In this document: piece by piece, positions 27,725 to 36,888 of the stretch
Position numbering within the stretch: the stretch's first letter is position 1
Layout of the letters: each line of letters opens with the position of its first letter
Translations under genes and position numbers: made by a program
NCBI GenBank assembly: GCA_900112325.1
Contig: FOLJ01000013.1
Location: forward strand, 156,095-220,094
Reading direction: 5' to 3'
Origin: Micromonospora sediminimaris
GTDB lineage: Bacteria; Actinomycetota; Actinomycetes; Mycobacteriales; Micromonosporaceae
Length of the DNA: 64,000 bases
The notes under the pieces: model-generated
Told to the model about the DNA's origin: nothing
The model's input: the letters and a program-made list of their open reading frames with translations, nothing else
Databases searched by the model: none

Positions 27725-27842
27725 CAGCCCGATCATGCACCCGATCTGCTATGGCCTCCGCGCGTTGCCGGGCCGCCGCCTGTCGTGACCGAGACCGTCG
27801 CACGAGCCCGACACGTGCGACGCAGGTCGCCGATCCGTCGGT

Positions 27843-28616
27843 TCAGTCGGTGCGCGCCTGCGGGTCCAGACCGAGGACGGCGCGTCCGCCGTCGACCGGC
27901 AGGGTCACCCCGTTGACGAAGGCGGCCGCCGGCGAGAGCAGGTACGCCACCGCCTCCGCCACGTCCTGCGGCTGCCCGATCCGGCCCACCGGGTGCAGCC
28001 GGGCAAGCTCCGCCTCGATCCGCTGCGCCTGGTCCGGCTCGGTCTCGGCGAGGAACGCCTCGTGTCGTTCGGTGGCCACCGAGCCGAGGGCTATCGCGTT
28101 GGCACGGATGCCGTGCCGGCCGTACTCGACGGCCAGCGCCCGGGTCAGCCCCTCCACGGCCGCCTTGGCCGTGGCGTACGGCAGGCAGCCCGGCACCGGC
28201 CGGCTCGCCTGGTGGGACGAGACGTTGACCACGACGCCAGCGGTGCCGGCGGCGAGGTAGCGGCGTACCGCGGTCGCGGCGCCGACCACGGCGGGGCGCA
28301 GGTTACGGGTGATCAGGTCGACGACCTCGCCGACCGGCGCGTCGTGCACCGAGGCGTCGCGGAACACGGCGGCGTTGTTCACCCATCCGGTCAACGGGCC
28401 GAAGCGCTCCGCCAGGTCGGCGGCCCGCCCGGCGACGCCCTCGTCACCGGCGTCACCGACCACCGCCGCGAGCCGGTCGGCTCGGGCGTGGTCCTCCACC
28501 CAGGACAGCGCACCCGGATCGCGCTCGACCACCACGACCGTCCGGCCGTCGGCGAGCAACCTCTCCACGATGCCGCGCCCGACCCCGCGTCCCCCACCGG
28601 TCACCACACAGGACAT
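27843..28616 (-). CDS. SDR family oxidoreductase
   Basis: 257 residues from ATG MSCVVTGGGRGVGRG, preceded by GGAGG. Classical short-chain dehydrogenase: cofactor motif TGGGRGVG (residues 6-13), NNAA-type motif WVNNAAV, catalytic Ser in NVSSHQA and YATAK (Tyr-x3-Lys), plus PVDGG near the end. The Asp/Glu after the second strand (VVVERDP) suggests NAD rather than NADP. Substrate unknown; often labelled 3-oxoacyl-ACP reductase-like. Confidence 0.92.
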   Translation of the reverse strand: MSCVVTGGGRGVGRGIVERLLADGRTVVVVERDPGALSWVEDHARADRLAAVVGDAGDEGVAGRAADLAERFGPLTGWVNNAAVFRDASVHDAPVGEVVDLITRNLRPAVVGAATAVRRYLAAGTAGVVVNVSSHQASRPVPGCLPYATAKAAVEGLTRALAVEYGRHGIRANAIALGSVATERHEAFLAETEPDQAQRIEAELARLHPVGRIGQPQDVAEAVAYLLSPAAAFVNGVTLPVDGGRAVLGLDPQARTD

Positions 28617-28744
28617 CCGCCCCACCTCCCCAGGCCCGGCCACGCGACCAATCCTCGCCCACCCACGCCACCAACGGCGAACAGGTCAGCGGGTCGAAGG
28701 CACCGGCGGCGGCTCGCGCGGACGTGCGCTGACGGCTCGACTGG

Positions 28745-29605
28745 TCAGCTGGCGGTGTCCGGCCTACGGTGGATCACCACGCAGGCGAGGCCGGGCCCGA
28801 CGTGCACCGCGACGGCGGCACCGGCCTCGGAGACGTACGCCGCACGCAACCGGTCGCCGAGCCGAGCGGTCAGGGTGTCGAGAAGTTCCTCGGCCCGCTG
28901 CGGTGCGTCGAGATGGTGTACGGCCAGGTCCACCTGCCCGTCGCCGGCCGCCTCGACGGCGAGATCCACCAACCGAGCCATGCCCCGACTGGCGGTGCGG
29001 ACCTTGTCCCGCAGCACTATGCGTCCCTCGGGCATGTGCAGGATGGGTTTGACCGACAGCGCGGTGCCGAGCAACGCCTCCGCCGCGTTGATCCGCCCGC
29101 CGCGACGAAGGAACTCCAGCGTGTCCACGTAGAAGTGGATGCTGGTACGACCGACGGCGGCTTCTGCCGCAGCCCGTACGTCGGCCAGGTCGGCGCCCCG
29201 CGCGGCGGCCCGGGCCGCCGCGATCGCCGGGAAACCGAGACCCATGCCGCAGGAACGGCTGTCGACCACGCTGACCCGGTCGCCCAGTTCGGCGGCGGCC
29301 AGCTCGGCGGCCTCGACCGTGCCGGAGAGTCCGGCCGACAGGTGCACCGAGACGACACCTTCCGCCCCCGCCTCCAGTAGCTCCCGGTAGGTCCGGCCGA
29401 ACTGCTCGGGCGACGGGCGGGAGGTGCTCACCGACACCCGCCGCGCGCGCAGCGCCCGGGTCGCGTCCGCCGGGAAGGTCTCGACGCCCTCCAGCCCTTC
29501 GACGCCGGCCAGCACGACGGTCAGCGGTACCACGGTCAGCGCGTGCTCCCGCAGCAGCTCGGGTGGAAGGTAGGCGGTGGAGTCGGTGACGACCGCGACT
29601 GGCAT
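28745..29605 (-). CDS. DegV family fatty-acid-binding protein
   Basis: 286 residues from ATG MPVAVVTDSTAYLPPE, the standard DegV opening. Other signatures: SRPSPEQFGRTY, VVSVHLSAGLSGTV and RRGGRINAAEALLG. DegV (FakB-type) proteins bind fatty acids; in bacteria with FakA they present the fatty acid for phosphorylation. No fakA is seen in the window. Single gene between the SDR and the phosphatase. Confidence 0.93.
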   Translation of the reverse strand: MPVAVVTDSTAYLPPELLREHALTVVPLTVVLAGVEGLEGVETFPADATRALRARRVSVSTSRPSPEQFGRTYRELLEAGAEGVVSVHLSAGLSGTVEAAELAAAELGDRVSVVDSRSCGMGLGFPAIAAARAAARGADLADVRAAAEAAVGRTSIHFYVDTLEFLRRGGRINAAEALLGTALSVKPILHMPEGRIVLRDKVRTASRGMARLVDLAVEAAGDGQVDLAVHHLDAPQRAEELLDTLTARLGDRLRAAYVSEAGAAVAVHVGPGLACVVIHRRPDTAS

Positions 29606-29653
29606 GCGGGCACCGTAGCGGATCAAGCTGGGCGGCTGCCTGGACGCGTCCGC

Positions 29654-30319
29654 TCAGACCGGCTCGGCGGAGACCGGAATTCCGGTCGCGGCGGTGCCGG
29701 TCGCGGCGGTGCCGGCCTGCATCGGACCGACGTTGTGGGCGCGCAGGTGCCACCCGCGCTCGACATCGTGGCGCAGTTCCGTCCAGTGACAGTTGCGCAG
29801 CGAGCCGACGGCACGCAGCACGGCGTGCTCCCAGCCGAGCAGGTGGCCGCAGCCCTGCCGGGCGGCGCCGCCGTGAGTGGCCACCACCACGGTGCCCCCG
29901 GACAGTTGGTCGGCGGCCTCCTGCAACGCGGTGCCGATGCGTTTACCCAACTCGTCCAGCGGTTCGATGTCCGCTCCCGGGTCGGGATCTCCGGCCCGCC
30001 AGCGGGCGTACTCCCCGGGGAACCGCTCCGCAACCTCGGTCAGCAGCAGCCCCTGCCAGCTGCCGAAGTGCCGCTCCCGCAGGCGGGCGTCGGAGCGTAC
30101 CGGCAGACCGGTAAGCGCGGAGAGCGCGGCGGCGGTGTCCGCGGCGCGGCTCAGGTCGCTGGCGACCAGGGCGTCCGGGCGCAGCGCGGCCAGCAGCGGC
30201 GCTGCGCTGCGCGCCTGTTCCCGGCCGAGGTCGTTCAGCGGTACGTCGGTCTGTCCCTGCACCCTGCTGGCGGCGTTCCAGTCGGTGTTGCCGTGCCGCC
30301 AGATGATCAGCCTGGTCAC
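29654..30319 (-). CDS. Histidine phosphatase family protein
   Basis: 221 residues. RHG motif in LIIWRHGNTDWN (catalytic His9), VPLNDLGREQA, ERHFG and a second catalytic His in VVATHGGAAR. Phosphoglycerate-mutase-like fold; could be a mutase or general phosphatase. The GTG overlaps the rsfS stop. Near its end two 15-nt tandem copies (29687-29716) encode a repeated GTAAT segment, a sign of recent local slippage. Confidence 0.92.
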   Translation of the reverse strand: MTRLIIWRHGNTDWNAASRVQGQTDVPLNDLGREQARSAAPLLAALRPDALVASDLSRAADTAAALSALTGLPVRSDARLRERHFGSWQGLLLTEVAERFPGEYARWRAGDPDPGADIEPLDELGKRIGTALQEAADQLSGGTVVVATHGGAARQGCGHLLGWEHAVLRAVGSLRNCHWTELRHDVERGWHLRAHNVGPMQAGTAATGTAATGIPVSAEPV

Positions 30320-30720
30320 TCGCCCGATCCGGCGGCGGCCTCTGCGCTGGCGAGGTCCCGGTCGACGAACGGAATGGTCGGGCAGTCCTTCCAGAGCCGG
30401 TCAAGGGCGTAGAACTCGCGTTCCTCGGTGTGCTGCACGTGCACTACGACGTCAACGTAGTCGAGCAGCACCCAACGGCCGCCGCGTTCGCCCTCCCGAC
30501 GCACCGGCTTCGCCTTCTCCGGCAGGTCGAGCAGGGCCTCCTCGATGGCGTCGACGATAGCCAGCACCTGGCGCTCGTTCGGGGCCGCGGCGAGCAGGAA
30601 CGCGTCGGTGATGGCGAGTTGGTCGCCCACGTCGATGATGACGATGTCCTGAGCCTTCTTGTCGGCCGCCGCCTGGGCGGCGACGATCGCCAGCTCGTGA
30701 GCGCGTTCGGAAACTGTCAC
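30316..30720 (-). CDS. rsfS: Ribosomal silencing factor RsfS
   Basis: 134 residues from the GTG at 30720, chosen for the AAGGAG upstream; an extension to 30762 lacks support. Family motifs DIVIIDVGDQLAITDAFLLA and EGERGGRWVLLDYVDVVVHV. RsfS binds ribosomal protein uL14 and blocks subunit joining in starvation. Follows nadD with a 99-bp gap, the usual nadD-rsfS-phosphatase order. Confidence 0.96.
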   Translation of the reverse strand: MTVSERAHELAIVAAQAAADKKAQDIVIIDVGDQLAITDAFLLAAAPNERQVLAIVDAIEEALLDLPEKAKPVRREGERGGRWVLLDYVDVVVHVQHTEEREFYALDRLWKDCPTIPFVDRDLASAEAAAGSGE

Positions 30721-30819
30721 CGTTCTCCTTCGATCAACCGTGCGAGGTTTCCAGCCTCTCACACGGCCCGGATTCTCGACTCGCCAGTTTCAGCCGGAAA
30801 ACGGCATGAAACGGCCGAA

Positions 30820-31416
30820 TCACTCCCGATACAGGCACCGTTTCGCGATGTACTGCACCACACCGTCCGGCACCAGATACCAGACCGGCTCGCCCCGAGC
30901 GACCCGCGCCCGGCAGTCGGTGGAAGAGATCGCCATGGCCGGCACCTGCACCAGGCTGACCGTGTCGGCGGGCAGGTGCGCGGCGGTCAGCGCGAAACCC
31001 GGCCGGGTGACCCCGATGAAGTGAGCCAGCTCGAAGATCTCGTCAAGGTCCTTCCAGCTCAGGATCTTCTCCAGGGCGTCCGCGCCGGTGATGAAGAACA
31101 GCTGCGCCTTCGCACCGTACTGGGCACGCAGGTCGCGCAGCGTGTCGACGGTGTAGGTGGGGCCACCCCGGTCGATGTCGACGCGGCTGACCTGGAAACG
31201 GGGGTTGGAGGCGGTGGCGATCACGGTCATCAGGTAACGATCCTCCGCCGAGCTGACCGGGACGTCGGCCTTCTGCCACGGCTGCCCGGTCGGCACGAAG
31301 ATCACTTCGTCGAGGCCGAACCGGTCCGCCACCTCGCTCGCGGCCACGAGGTGACCGTGATGGATCGGGTCGAACGTTCCACCCATGATGCCGATCCGCC
31401 GGATGTCTTCCTCCAC
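30820..31416 (-). CDS. nadD: Nicotinate-nucleotide adenylyltransferase
   Basis: 198 residues. Nucleotidyltransferase motifs GGTFDPIHHGHL (residues 12-23) and C-terminal ISSTDCRAR; WQKADVP is the substrate loop. Makes deamido-NAD from nicotinate mononucleotide and ATP in NAD synthesis. Sits upstream of rsfS. Confidence 0.96.
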   Translation of the reverse strand: MEEDIRRIGIMGGTFDPIHHGHLVAASEVADRFGLDEVIFVPTGQPWQKADVPVSSAEDRYLMTVIATASNPRFQVSRVDIDRGGPTYTVDTLRDLRAQYGAKAQLFFITGADALEKILSWKDLDEIFELAHFIGVTRPGFALTAAHLPADTVSLVQVPAMAISSTDCRARVARGEPVWYLVPDGVVQYIAKRCLYRE

Positions 31417-31444
31417 CCCATGATCCTAGGGCGTGCAAGACCGG

Positions 31445-31483
31445 GGCCGGGCCGGGCCGTCACCCTTCCGGCCCGGCCCGGCC
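31445..31483 (-). terminator. Terminator after pepN
   Basis: Perfect 15-bp stem GGCCGGGCCGGGCCG and CGGCCCGGCCCGGCC with a 9-nt loop, just past the pepN stop and before nadD. It separates the pepN and nadD transcripts. Confidence 0.8.
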
Positions 31484-31490
31484 GCGGTCG

Positions 31491-34004
31491 TCACGCGCTC
31501 GTGGCGGCCACCGCCGTGCGCGCCACCAGGGCCCGACGAAGGTCGTCGTCGGCGTCGGTGACCACCCGACGCAGCCCCGGTGTCAGATCGTCGCGGGCCA
31601 GCAACGCCGCGGCCGCCTCCCGGGTGGGCTGGGACACCGCGTGACGGGGAAAGGCCAGCTTCGCCACCTCATCGGCCACCCAGGGCGTACGCAGCCGCGC
31701 GGCGGCCGGCATGTCCGCGAAGTAGCTGGCCACGTAGGCGCTGGTCAGGTCGGCCTGCTCGGGCTGCCAGAAGCCCTCCGCGGTCGCCTCGACCAGCCGA
31801 TTCGACAGTTCCGTGTTCGACACGATGATCTCCCACGCGGCCTGCTTGGCAGCGGGATCGGGCAGGGCTGCCCGGCACCGGGCGGCCCGCTCGGCACCGG
31901 TGGCGCTCGGGTCGGCTGCCGTCTCGGCCTCGATCTCGGCCACACCGGCGGCACCGAGAACCACCAACCGGCCGAGCAGCGCCCACCGCAGTTCGGTGTC
32001 CACGGCCAACCCGGTGGGCACGGCCCGGCCGGCCAGCCAACCGCTGAGCAACTCGGCGTCGGTGCTCGCAGCGATCAGCCCCCGGGCGGCGGCCAGTTGC
32101 AACGACTCCCCCGGCGCGGCGCCGTCGAGCAGTCGCCGGCAGGATTCGGCGACCCGGGCCAGGGCGGACCGTCGGGCCAGCGGGTCGAGATAGCGGTCGA
32201 CAAGCGCGCGGCTCATCGTCAGGACGTCCTCGACAATGATCACTTCCGTCTCGACGGGCAGTGCCGCGACGATGAGGTCGACCAGACCGGTGACCGGCCG
32301 TTCTCCGTCAGTCGCCGCGTCCAGCGCCTCGCCCCAGAGCAGGGCGCGGGCCAGCGGGTCGGTCAGGCGGGGCAGCAGCAGTGGCACCGCATCGGCCGAC
32401 GCGGCGTCGAGGCGGATCTTGGCGAAGGTCAGGTCGCCGTCGTTGGGCAGCAGCACCGCAGCCGCCGGCTCCCCGGCCAACCCGACGAGCCGGGTACGGC
32501 CGTCGCCGGTCTTGGGATCGAGGTCGACCTCGAACCGCTCGGCGGTGCCGTCCACGGCGTACCGGCCCACGCCGATGCGGTGCGGGCGCAGCACCGGGTG
32601 CGTCGGCGGCGCGGTCTGAGCGATCACGACCTCGTCGTACCGGCCGTCGGCGTCCACCGTCACCTCGGCCCGCAGCGTGTTGACCTGCGCGGTCCGCAGC
32701 CAGGACTCCGCCCAGTCGGTCAGCTCCCGGCCACTGCTGGCGGCCAGGCTATCGAGCAGGTCGGCGAGGGTGGCGTTGCCGAAGCGATGCCGGGCGAAAT
32801 GGTCGTTGAGACCGGTCAGGAACGCCTCGTCACCGAGCCACGCCACCAGCTGCCGCAGCACACTGGCCCCCTTGGCGTACGAGATGCCGTCGAAGTTGAG
32901 CAGCCCCTCGGCGGCGTCGGCCACCCGATCCGGTGCCACCGGATGGGTTGAGGGGCGCTGGTCGGCGGCGTATCCCCACGCCTTACGGCGCAACGCGAAC
33001 GTCGTCCATGCTCGGTCGAACCGGGTCGCCTCGGCGGTGACCCGGGTGCCCAGATATTCCGCGAACGACTCGTTCAACCACAGATCGTCCCACCAACGCA
33101 TGGTGACCAGGTCACCGAACCACATGTGCGCCATCTCGTGGGCGATCGTGGTGGCACGCAGCTCGCGCTGACTGTCGGTGACCGCCGAACGGAACACGTA
33201 GTCGTCGCGGAAGGTGACCAGGCCCGGATTCTCCATGGCCCCGGCGTTGAACTCGGGCACGAACGCCTGGTCGTACTTGCCGAACGGATAGCGCTCGTCG
33301 AACAGCTGATGGAACCGGTCGAGGCACTGCTTCGTGACGGTGAAGATCTCCGCCGCGTCGGCGTCGAGGTGCTCGGCGAGCGAACGCCGACAGTACACAC
33401 CCAGCGGAATCCCGTCGTGGGTGTCCCGGCGTACGTGCCAGGGGCCGGCGATGAGGGTGAAGAAGTACGTCGCGATCGGCAGGGTGGGAGCGAACTCCCA
33501 GCGACCCGGCACCGGGTTGGCCGCCAGTTCCGCGTTGGCCGCCACCGTCCAGTGCCCCGGCGCGGTCACCGACAGCGTCACCGGTGCCTTCAGATCCGGT
33601 TGGTCGAAGGCGGCGAAGACCCGCTGCACATCGTCCAGGAACGACATGACGTACAGATAGGTCTCACCGTCGGCGGGGTCGACGAAGCGGTGCATCCCCT
33701 CGCCGGTGTTCGTGTACGCCATCTCGGCGTCGACGGTCAGCGTGTTCTGCGCCGCCAGGCCGGTCAGCGGCAGCCGGTTGTCGTCCAGCGCCGCAGGATC
33801 GAGATCGGTGTCGTTGAGGCGTACCGCCAGCAGTTTCGCCGGCTTGACCTCGGCGAAGGTCTCGGTGCCGGTGGCCCGGAACCGGATCGTGACGTGGGAG
33901 CGGAACCGTTCACCGCCCCCGGTCAGGTCGAGGTCCACCTGGTAGGACTCGACGGTGATCGACGCGCCACGCGCGGTCGCCTCTGCACGGCTCAGGCTCG
34001 GCAT
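31491..34004 (-). CDS. pepN: Aminopeptidase N (M1 metallopeptidase)
   Basis: 837 residues from ATG MPSLSRAEATARG; an in-frame start at 34046 is less likely. M1 signatures: exopeptidase motif GAMEN and zinc motif HEMAHMWFGDLV...NESFAEY (HExxH-x18-E), then the ERAP1-like C-terminal helical domain. Cleaves N-terminal residues from peptides in the cytoplasm. It is divergent from the DUF397 gene, whose start is 68 bp away. Confidence 0.95.
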   Translation of the reverse strand: MPSLSRAEATARGASITVESYQVDLDLTGGGERFRSHVTIRFRATGTETFAEVKPAKLLAVRLNDTDLDPAALDDNRLPLTGLAAQNTLTVDAEMAYTNTGEGMHRFVDPADGETYLYVMSFLDDVQRVFAAFDQPDLKAPVTLSVTAPGHWTVAANAELAANPVPGRWEFAPTLPIATYFFTLIAGPWHVRRDTHDGIPLGVYCRRSLAEHLDADAAEIFTVTKQCLDRFHQLFDERYPFGKYDQAFVPEFNAGAMENPGLVTFRDDYVFRSAVTDSQRELRATTIAHEMAHMWFGDLVTMRWWDDLWLNESFAEYLGTRVTAEATRFDRAWTTFALRRKAWGYAADQRPSTHPVAPDRVADAAEGLLNFDGISYAKGASVLRQLVAWLGDEAFLTGLNDHFARHRFGNATLADLLDSLAASSGRELTDWAESWLRTAQVNTLRAEVTVDADGRYDEVVIAQTAPPTHPVLRPHRIGVGRYAVDGTAERFEVDLDPKTGDGRTRLVGLAGEPAAAVLLPNDGDLTFAKIRLDAASADAVPLLLPRLTDPLARALLWGEALDAATDGERPVTGLVDLIVAALPVETEVIIVEDVLTMSRALVDRYLDPLARRSALARVAESCRRLLDGAAPGESLQLAAARGLIAASTDAELLSGWLAGRAVPTGLAVDTELRWALLGRLVVLGAAGVAEIEAETAADPSATGAERAARCRAALPDPAAKQAAWEIIVSNTELSNRLVEATAEGFWQPEQADLTSAYVASYFADMPAAARLRTPWVADEVAKLAFPRHAVSQPTREAAAALLARDDLTPGLRRVVTDADDDLRRALVARTAVAATSA

Positions 34005-34072
34005 CCGCTTATCCTGCCCGATGAGGGAACGAACCGGCTTCCCCATTTCCCCTGGTACTGGAGGACGGGACC

Positions 34073-34291
34073 ATGACAGCGCACCCCAAGGGAGACTTCG
34101 ACCTCTCCCGGGCGGTCTGGCAACGGGCCGAGGGCGACACCTCGGAGGCCGCGGTGGAGGTCGCCTTCGTCGACGATCTCATCGGCATGCGCAACTCCGC
34201 CGAGCCGGACGGCCCGGTGCTGGTGTTCACCCAGGCCGAGTGGGACGCCTTCGTCGCGGGCGCCCAGGACGGCGAGTTCGATCTGGACTGA
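34073..34291 (+). CDS. DUF397 domain protein (orphan)
   Basis: 72 residues. Core pattern SRAVWQRA...AVEVAFVDDLIGMRNSAEPDGPVLVFTQAEWDAFVAG matches DUF397, a short domain abundant in actinobacteria. Members usually lie next to an XRE-type regulator; none is adjacent here. The common CVEVA motif reads AVEVA, with the Cys missing. Likely regulatory partner protein; the activity is unknown. Confidence 0.88.
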   Translation: MTAHPKGDFDLSRAVWQRAEGDTSEAAVEVAFVDDLIGMRNSAEPDGPVLVFTQAEWDAFVAGAQDGEFDLD

Positions 34292-34313
34292 GCGGGGACG
34301 CGGTGTCGCTCGC

Positions 34314-34691
34314 CTAGTCACCGTCGCCCCAGCCGAGGCCACCGGGACCGGGCGCGTGATGGAAACCGGCGTGGCCGGCGACATCGACACAACGTTCGGC
34401 GTCCGGCCCGAGGGCACCGCAGAACAGCCGCTCCGCACGGTGCCAGGCGTCGGCCGGCGACAGGGCGGAGGCACCGATCGCCAGCTCGGGCCGGAGCACG
34501 CTCAACGCCTCGGCGTACCCGACGGCCACCTCACGGGCGGCGACAAGGTCGGCAGCGGTGAAGCCGAGATGCGCGGTGAAATGACGGTCAGGCCGGGACG
34601 GCCGGCGCGGACGCCCCACCAGCGGTAGCCGATCCTCGCCGGCCGTCCCGGCCCTCCGCCAGCGCCAGTACGCCGCACGGTTGTCCCACAT
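34314..34691 (-). CDS. Hypothetical protein
   Basis: 125 residues from ATG MWDNRAAYWRWRRAG, which has GGGGAGG 6 bp upstream; longer in-frame starts overlap low-quality sequence. Soluble, with a Trp/Arg-rich N-terminus and a helical middle (GFTAADLVAAREVAVGYAEALSVL). The conserved-looking block ADAWHRAERLFCGALG precedes a Gly/His-rich tail. No family recognised. Convergent with the DUF397 gene, 22 bp apart. Confidence 0.65.
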   Translation of the reverse strand: MWDNRAAYWRWRRAGTAGEDRLPLVGRPRRPSRPDRHFTAHLGFTAADLVAAREVAVGYAEALSVLRPELAIGASALSPADAWHRAERLFCGALGPDAERCVDVAGHAGFHHAPGPGGLGWGDGD

Positions 34692-34965
34692 CCGTCCTCC
34701 CCGTGGCACGCCGAACCCCTGTCCGGCGACGTACCCACCCAACCGGGCCGGCGGCCGGTGCACCGCCGGGCAGGTCGACGACGCCGCCGAATTCAGCAAA
34801 CCAGGCTTCCCCGGTCCTGGGAGGGGCCAGCAGCTCACCTAGCTGACCGGCTCGGCCGCACTGTCACCCTTTGGCACGGTTGCGCCGCCCTGACCTGGGT
34901 AGATACCACCCGCGACGATTGAGTGGCCGGTCGGCGACGGCCGCGCCCCGGCAGCAGGGGACCCG

Positions 34966-36213
34966 ATGGCGACCATCCCGACGGACCGCAGCCCGGACAG
35001 CACCCTAGCCTTCCTGCGGGCCGGCTACCAGTTCGTCGGTCACCGGTGCGATCGGTACGGCACCGACATCTTCCAGACCCGCCTGTTGCTGGAACCGACG
35101 ATCTGCCTGCGCGGCCGGGCCGCCGCCGAACTCTTCTACGACACCGACAGGTTCGTGCGGGAAGGTGCCATGCCGGCTCGCGGTCAACGGACGCTTACCG
35201 GCCGGGGCGGCGTACAGGGTCTCGACGGCGACGCCCACCACGACCGCAAGGCCATGTTCATGTCGTTGATGACTCCGACGGCGGTGCGGCGGCTCGGCCA
35301 GCTCTTCGCCGACGAGTGGCAGGCCCGGCTGCCCGCCTGGGAACTGGCCGGGACGGTGACCCTGCACACCGAGGTCGCATCGATGCTGACCCGAGCGGTC
35401 TGCGCCTGGGCTGGGGTGCCGCTGGGCGACGGCGAACTGGACCGGCGTACCGCCGACCTACGGGCCATGATCGACAGTGCCGCCGCGCTCGGTCCCCGGC
35501 ACTGGCGTGGCCGGCTGGGCCGGCTGCGGGGCGAGCACTGGGCCGGCGACCTCGTCGAGCGGGTACGCGGCGGCGCCCTGTCCCCGCCCGACGGCACCGC
35601 CCTGCGCGTGATCGCCGAGCACCGCGACGGCGCGGGGCATCGGCTGCCCCGCCGCGTCGCCGCAGTGGAACTGCTCAACGTGCTCCGCCCGACCGTCGCG
35701 GTGGCCCGGTTCGTGGTCTTCGCCGCGCTGGCCCTGCACGACCATCCCGCCTGGCGGCAACGGGTACGCCACGACGAGGAGGCCGCCGGGCAGTTCGTGC
35801 AGGAGGTGCGCCGCTACTACCCGTTCTTCCCCGTGACCGCTGCCCGGGTCCGGCGGGACTTCGACTGGCAGGGTTACCACTTTCCGCAGGGCCGCCGAGT
35901 GCTGTTGGATCTCTACGGCACCGATCATCACCCCGAGGTGTGGCCGGAGCCGGAGCGGTTCCGACCGGAGCGCTTCGCCGGCTGGCCGGGCGACCCGTTC
36001 ACGCTCATACCGCAGGGCGGCGGGGGCCACCTCACCGGACATCGCTGCGCCGGAGAGTGGATCACCATCGAGTTGATGAAGCGGGCGGTGGCGCTGCTGA
36101 CCGAGGTCATCCGCTACGACGTACCGCCGCAGGATCTCGCGGTGGACCTGAGCCGGATGCCGGCGCTGCCCGGCAGCGGCTTCGTGGTCACCGCCGTGCG
36201 GCGCGTCGGCTGA
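34966..36213 (+). CDS. Cytochrome P450, CYP152-like peroxygenase
   Basis: 415 residues. Heme-ligand motif with Cys361 in GGGGHLTGHRCAGEW; the I-helix has Arg241-Pro242 (LNVLRPTVAVARF) in place of the usual acid-alcohol pair, and Gln84 sits in GVQGLDG. These positions fall one or two residues from Gln85, Arg242, Pro243 and Cys363 of Bacillus P450-BSbeta, so this is a CYP152-type enzyme using H2O2 directly on fatty acids. Gln rather than His at position 84 favours hydroxylation over the OleT-type decarboxylation. No redox partner genes are adjacent, as expected. The 274-bp gap upstream shows no other gene and no clear promoter. Confidence 0.88.
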   Translation: MATIPTDRSPDSTLAFLRAGYQFVGHRCDRYGTDIFQTRLLLEPTICLRGRAAAELFYDTDRFVREGAMPARGQRTLTGRGGVQGLDGDAHHDRKAMFMSLMTPTAVRRLGQLFADEWQARLPAWELAGTVTLHTEVASMLTRAVCAWAGVPLGDGELDRRTADLRAMIDSAAALGPRHWRGRLGRLRGEHWAGDLVERVRGGALSPPDGTALRVIAEHRDGAGHRLPRRVAAVELLNVLRPTVAVARFVVFAALALHDHPAWRQRVRHDEEAAGQFVQEVRRYYPFFPVTAARVRRDFDWQGYHFPQGRRVLLDLYGTDHHPEVWPEPERFRPERFAGWPGDPFTLIPQGGGGHLTGHRCAGEWITIELMKRAVALLTEVIRYDVPPQDLAVDLSRMPALPGSGFVVTAVRRVG

Positions 36214-36402
36214 ACCCGGCGGCCGGGCCCGCCGCTGTCGCCGATCGGCCCACGCTGCGATCGGCCAGCCGTGCTCGATCGGGAATTTCCCTGCGGATCG
36301 GCCGGGACGAGCGACAGGATGAAGGATCGGCGGGGCGACCTCACGGAGCATGGCGTCCAGCTGTCAGGAGTTCCGTCTCGCGGATCCACGGAGGTGACAT
36401 CG

Positions 36403-36882
36403 ATGGCGCGTCGGGCAGTGGGCGGCGGGGCCACGCGCACCCGGGTCCAACTCGCCGCCCTGGTCGTGGCGGGAGTGTTCCTGCTCCTCGGGGTGCTCGG
36501 GTTCGTGCCCGGCATCACCACCGGCTACGGCGACATGACCTTCGCCGGACACCACTCCGGTGCCCGGCTCCTCGGTCTCTTCCAGGTCTCGGTCCTGCAC
36601 AACCTGTTGCATCTCGGCTTCGCCGTGGCCGGGCTCGCGCTGGCCCGCAGGGTGGCCGGTGCCCGCCTTTATCTCATCGCAGGCGGTGTGCTCTACCTCG
36701 GATTGTGGATCTACGGGCTGGCCGTCGGCGAGGAGAGCGGCGCGAACTTCATCCCGCTCAACGACGCGGACAACTGGCTGCACCTGGGACTCGGCCTCGG
36801 GATGCTCTTGCTCGGGCTGCTGCTGTCGGCGAGGGCCGGCGGCAGCGACGGCCGCCTCGACCGCCCGTTCGACCGCCCCTGA
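36403..36882 (+). CDS. DUF4383 domain membrane protein
   Basis: 159 residues from ATG MARRAVGGGATRT, with GGAGG upstream. Four hydrophobic segments (LAALVVAGVFLLLGVLGF, LHNLLHLGFAVAGLAL, LYLIAGGVLYLGLWIYGL, LHLGLGLGMLLLGLLL) and conserved polar residues in LFQVSVLHNLLHL and NFIPLNDADNWLHL are typical of DUF4383. Function unknown. It follows the P450 by 190 bp on the same strand and is convergent with the GNAT gene (6 bp). Confidence 0.88.
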   Translation: MARRAVGGGATRTRVQLAALVVAGVFLLLGVLGFVPGITTGYGDMTFAGHHSGARLLGLFQVSVLHNLLHLGFAVAGLALARRVAGARLYLIAGGVLYLGLWIYGLAVGEESGANFIPLNDADNWLHLGLGLGMLLLGLLLSARAGGSDGRLDRPFDRP

Positions 36883-36888
36883 GCGGGC

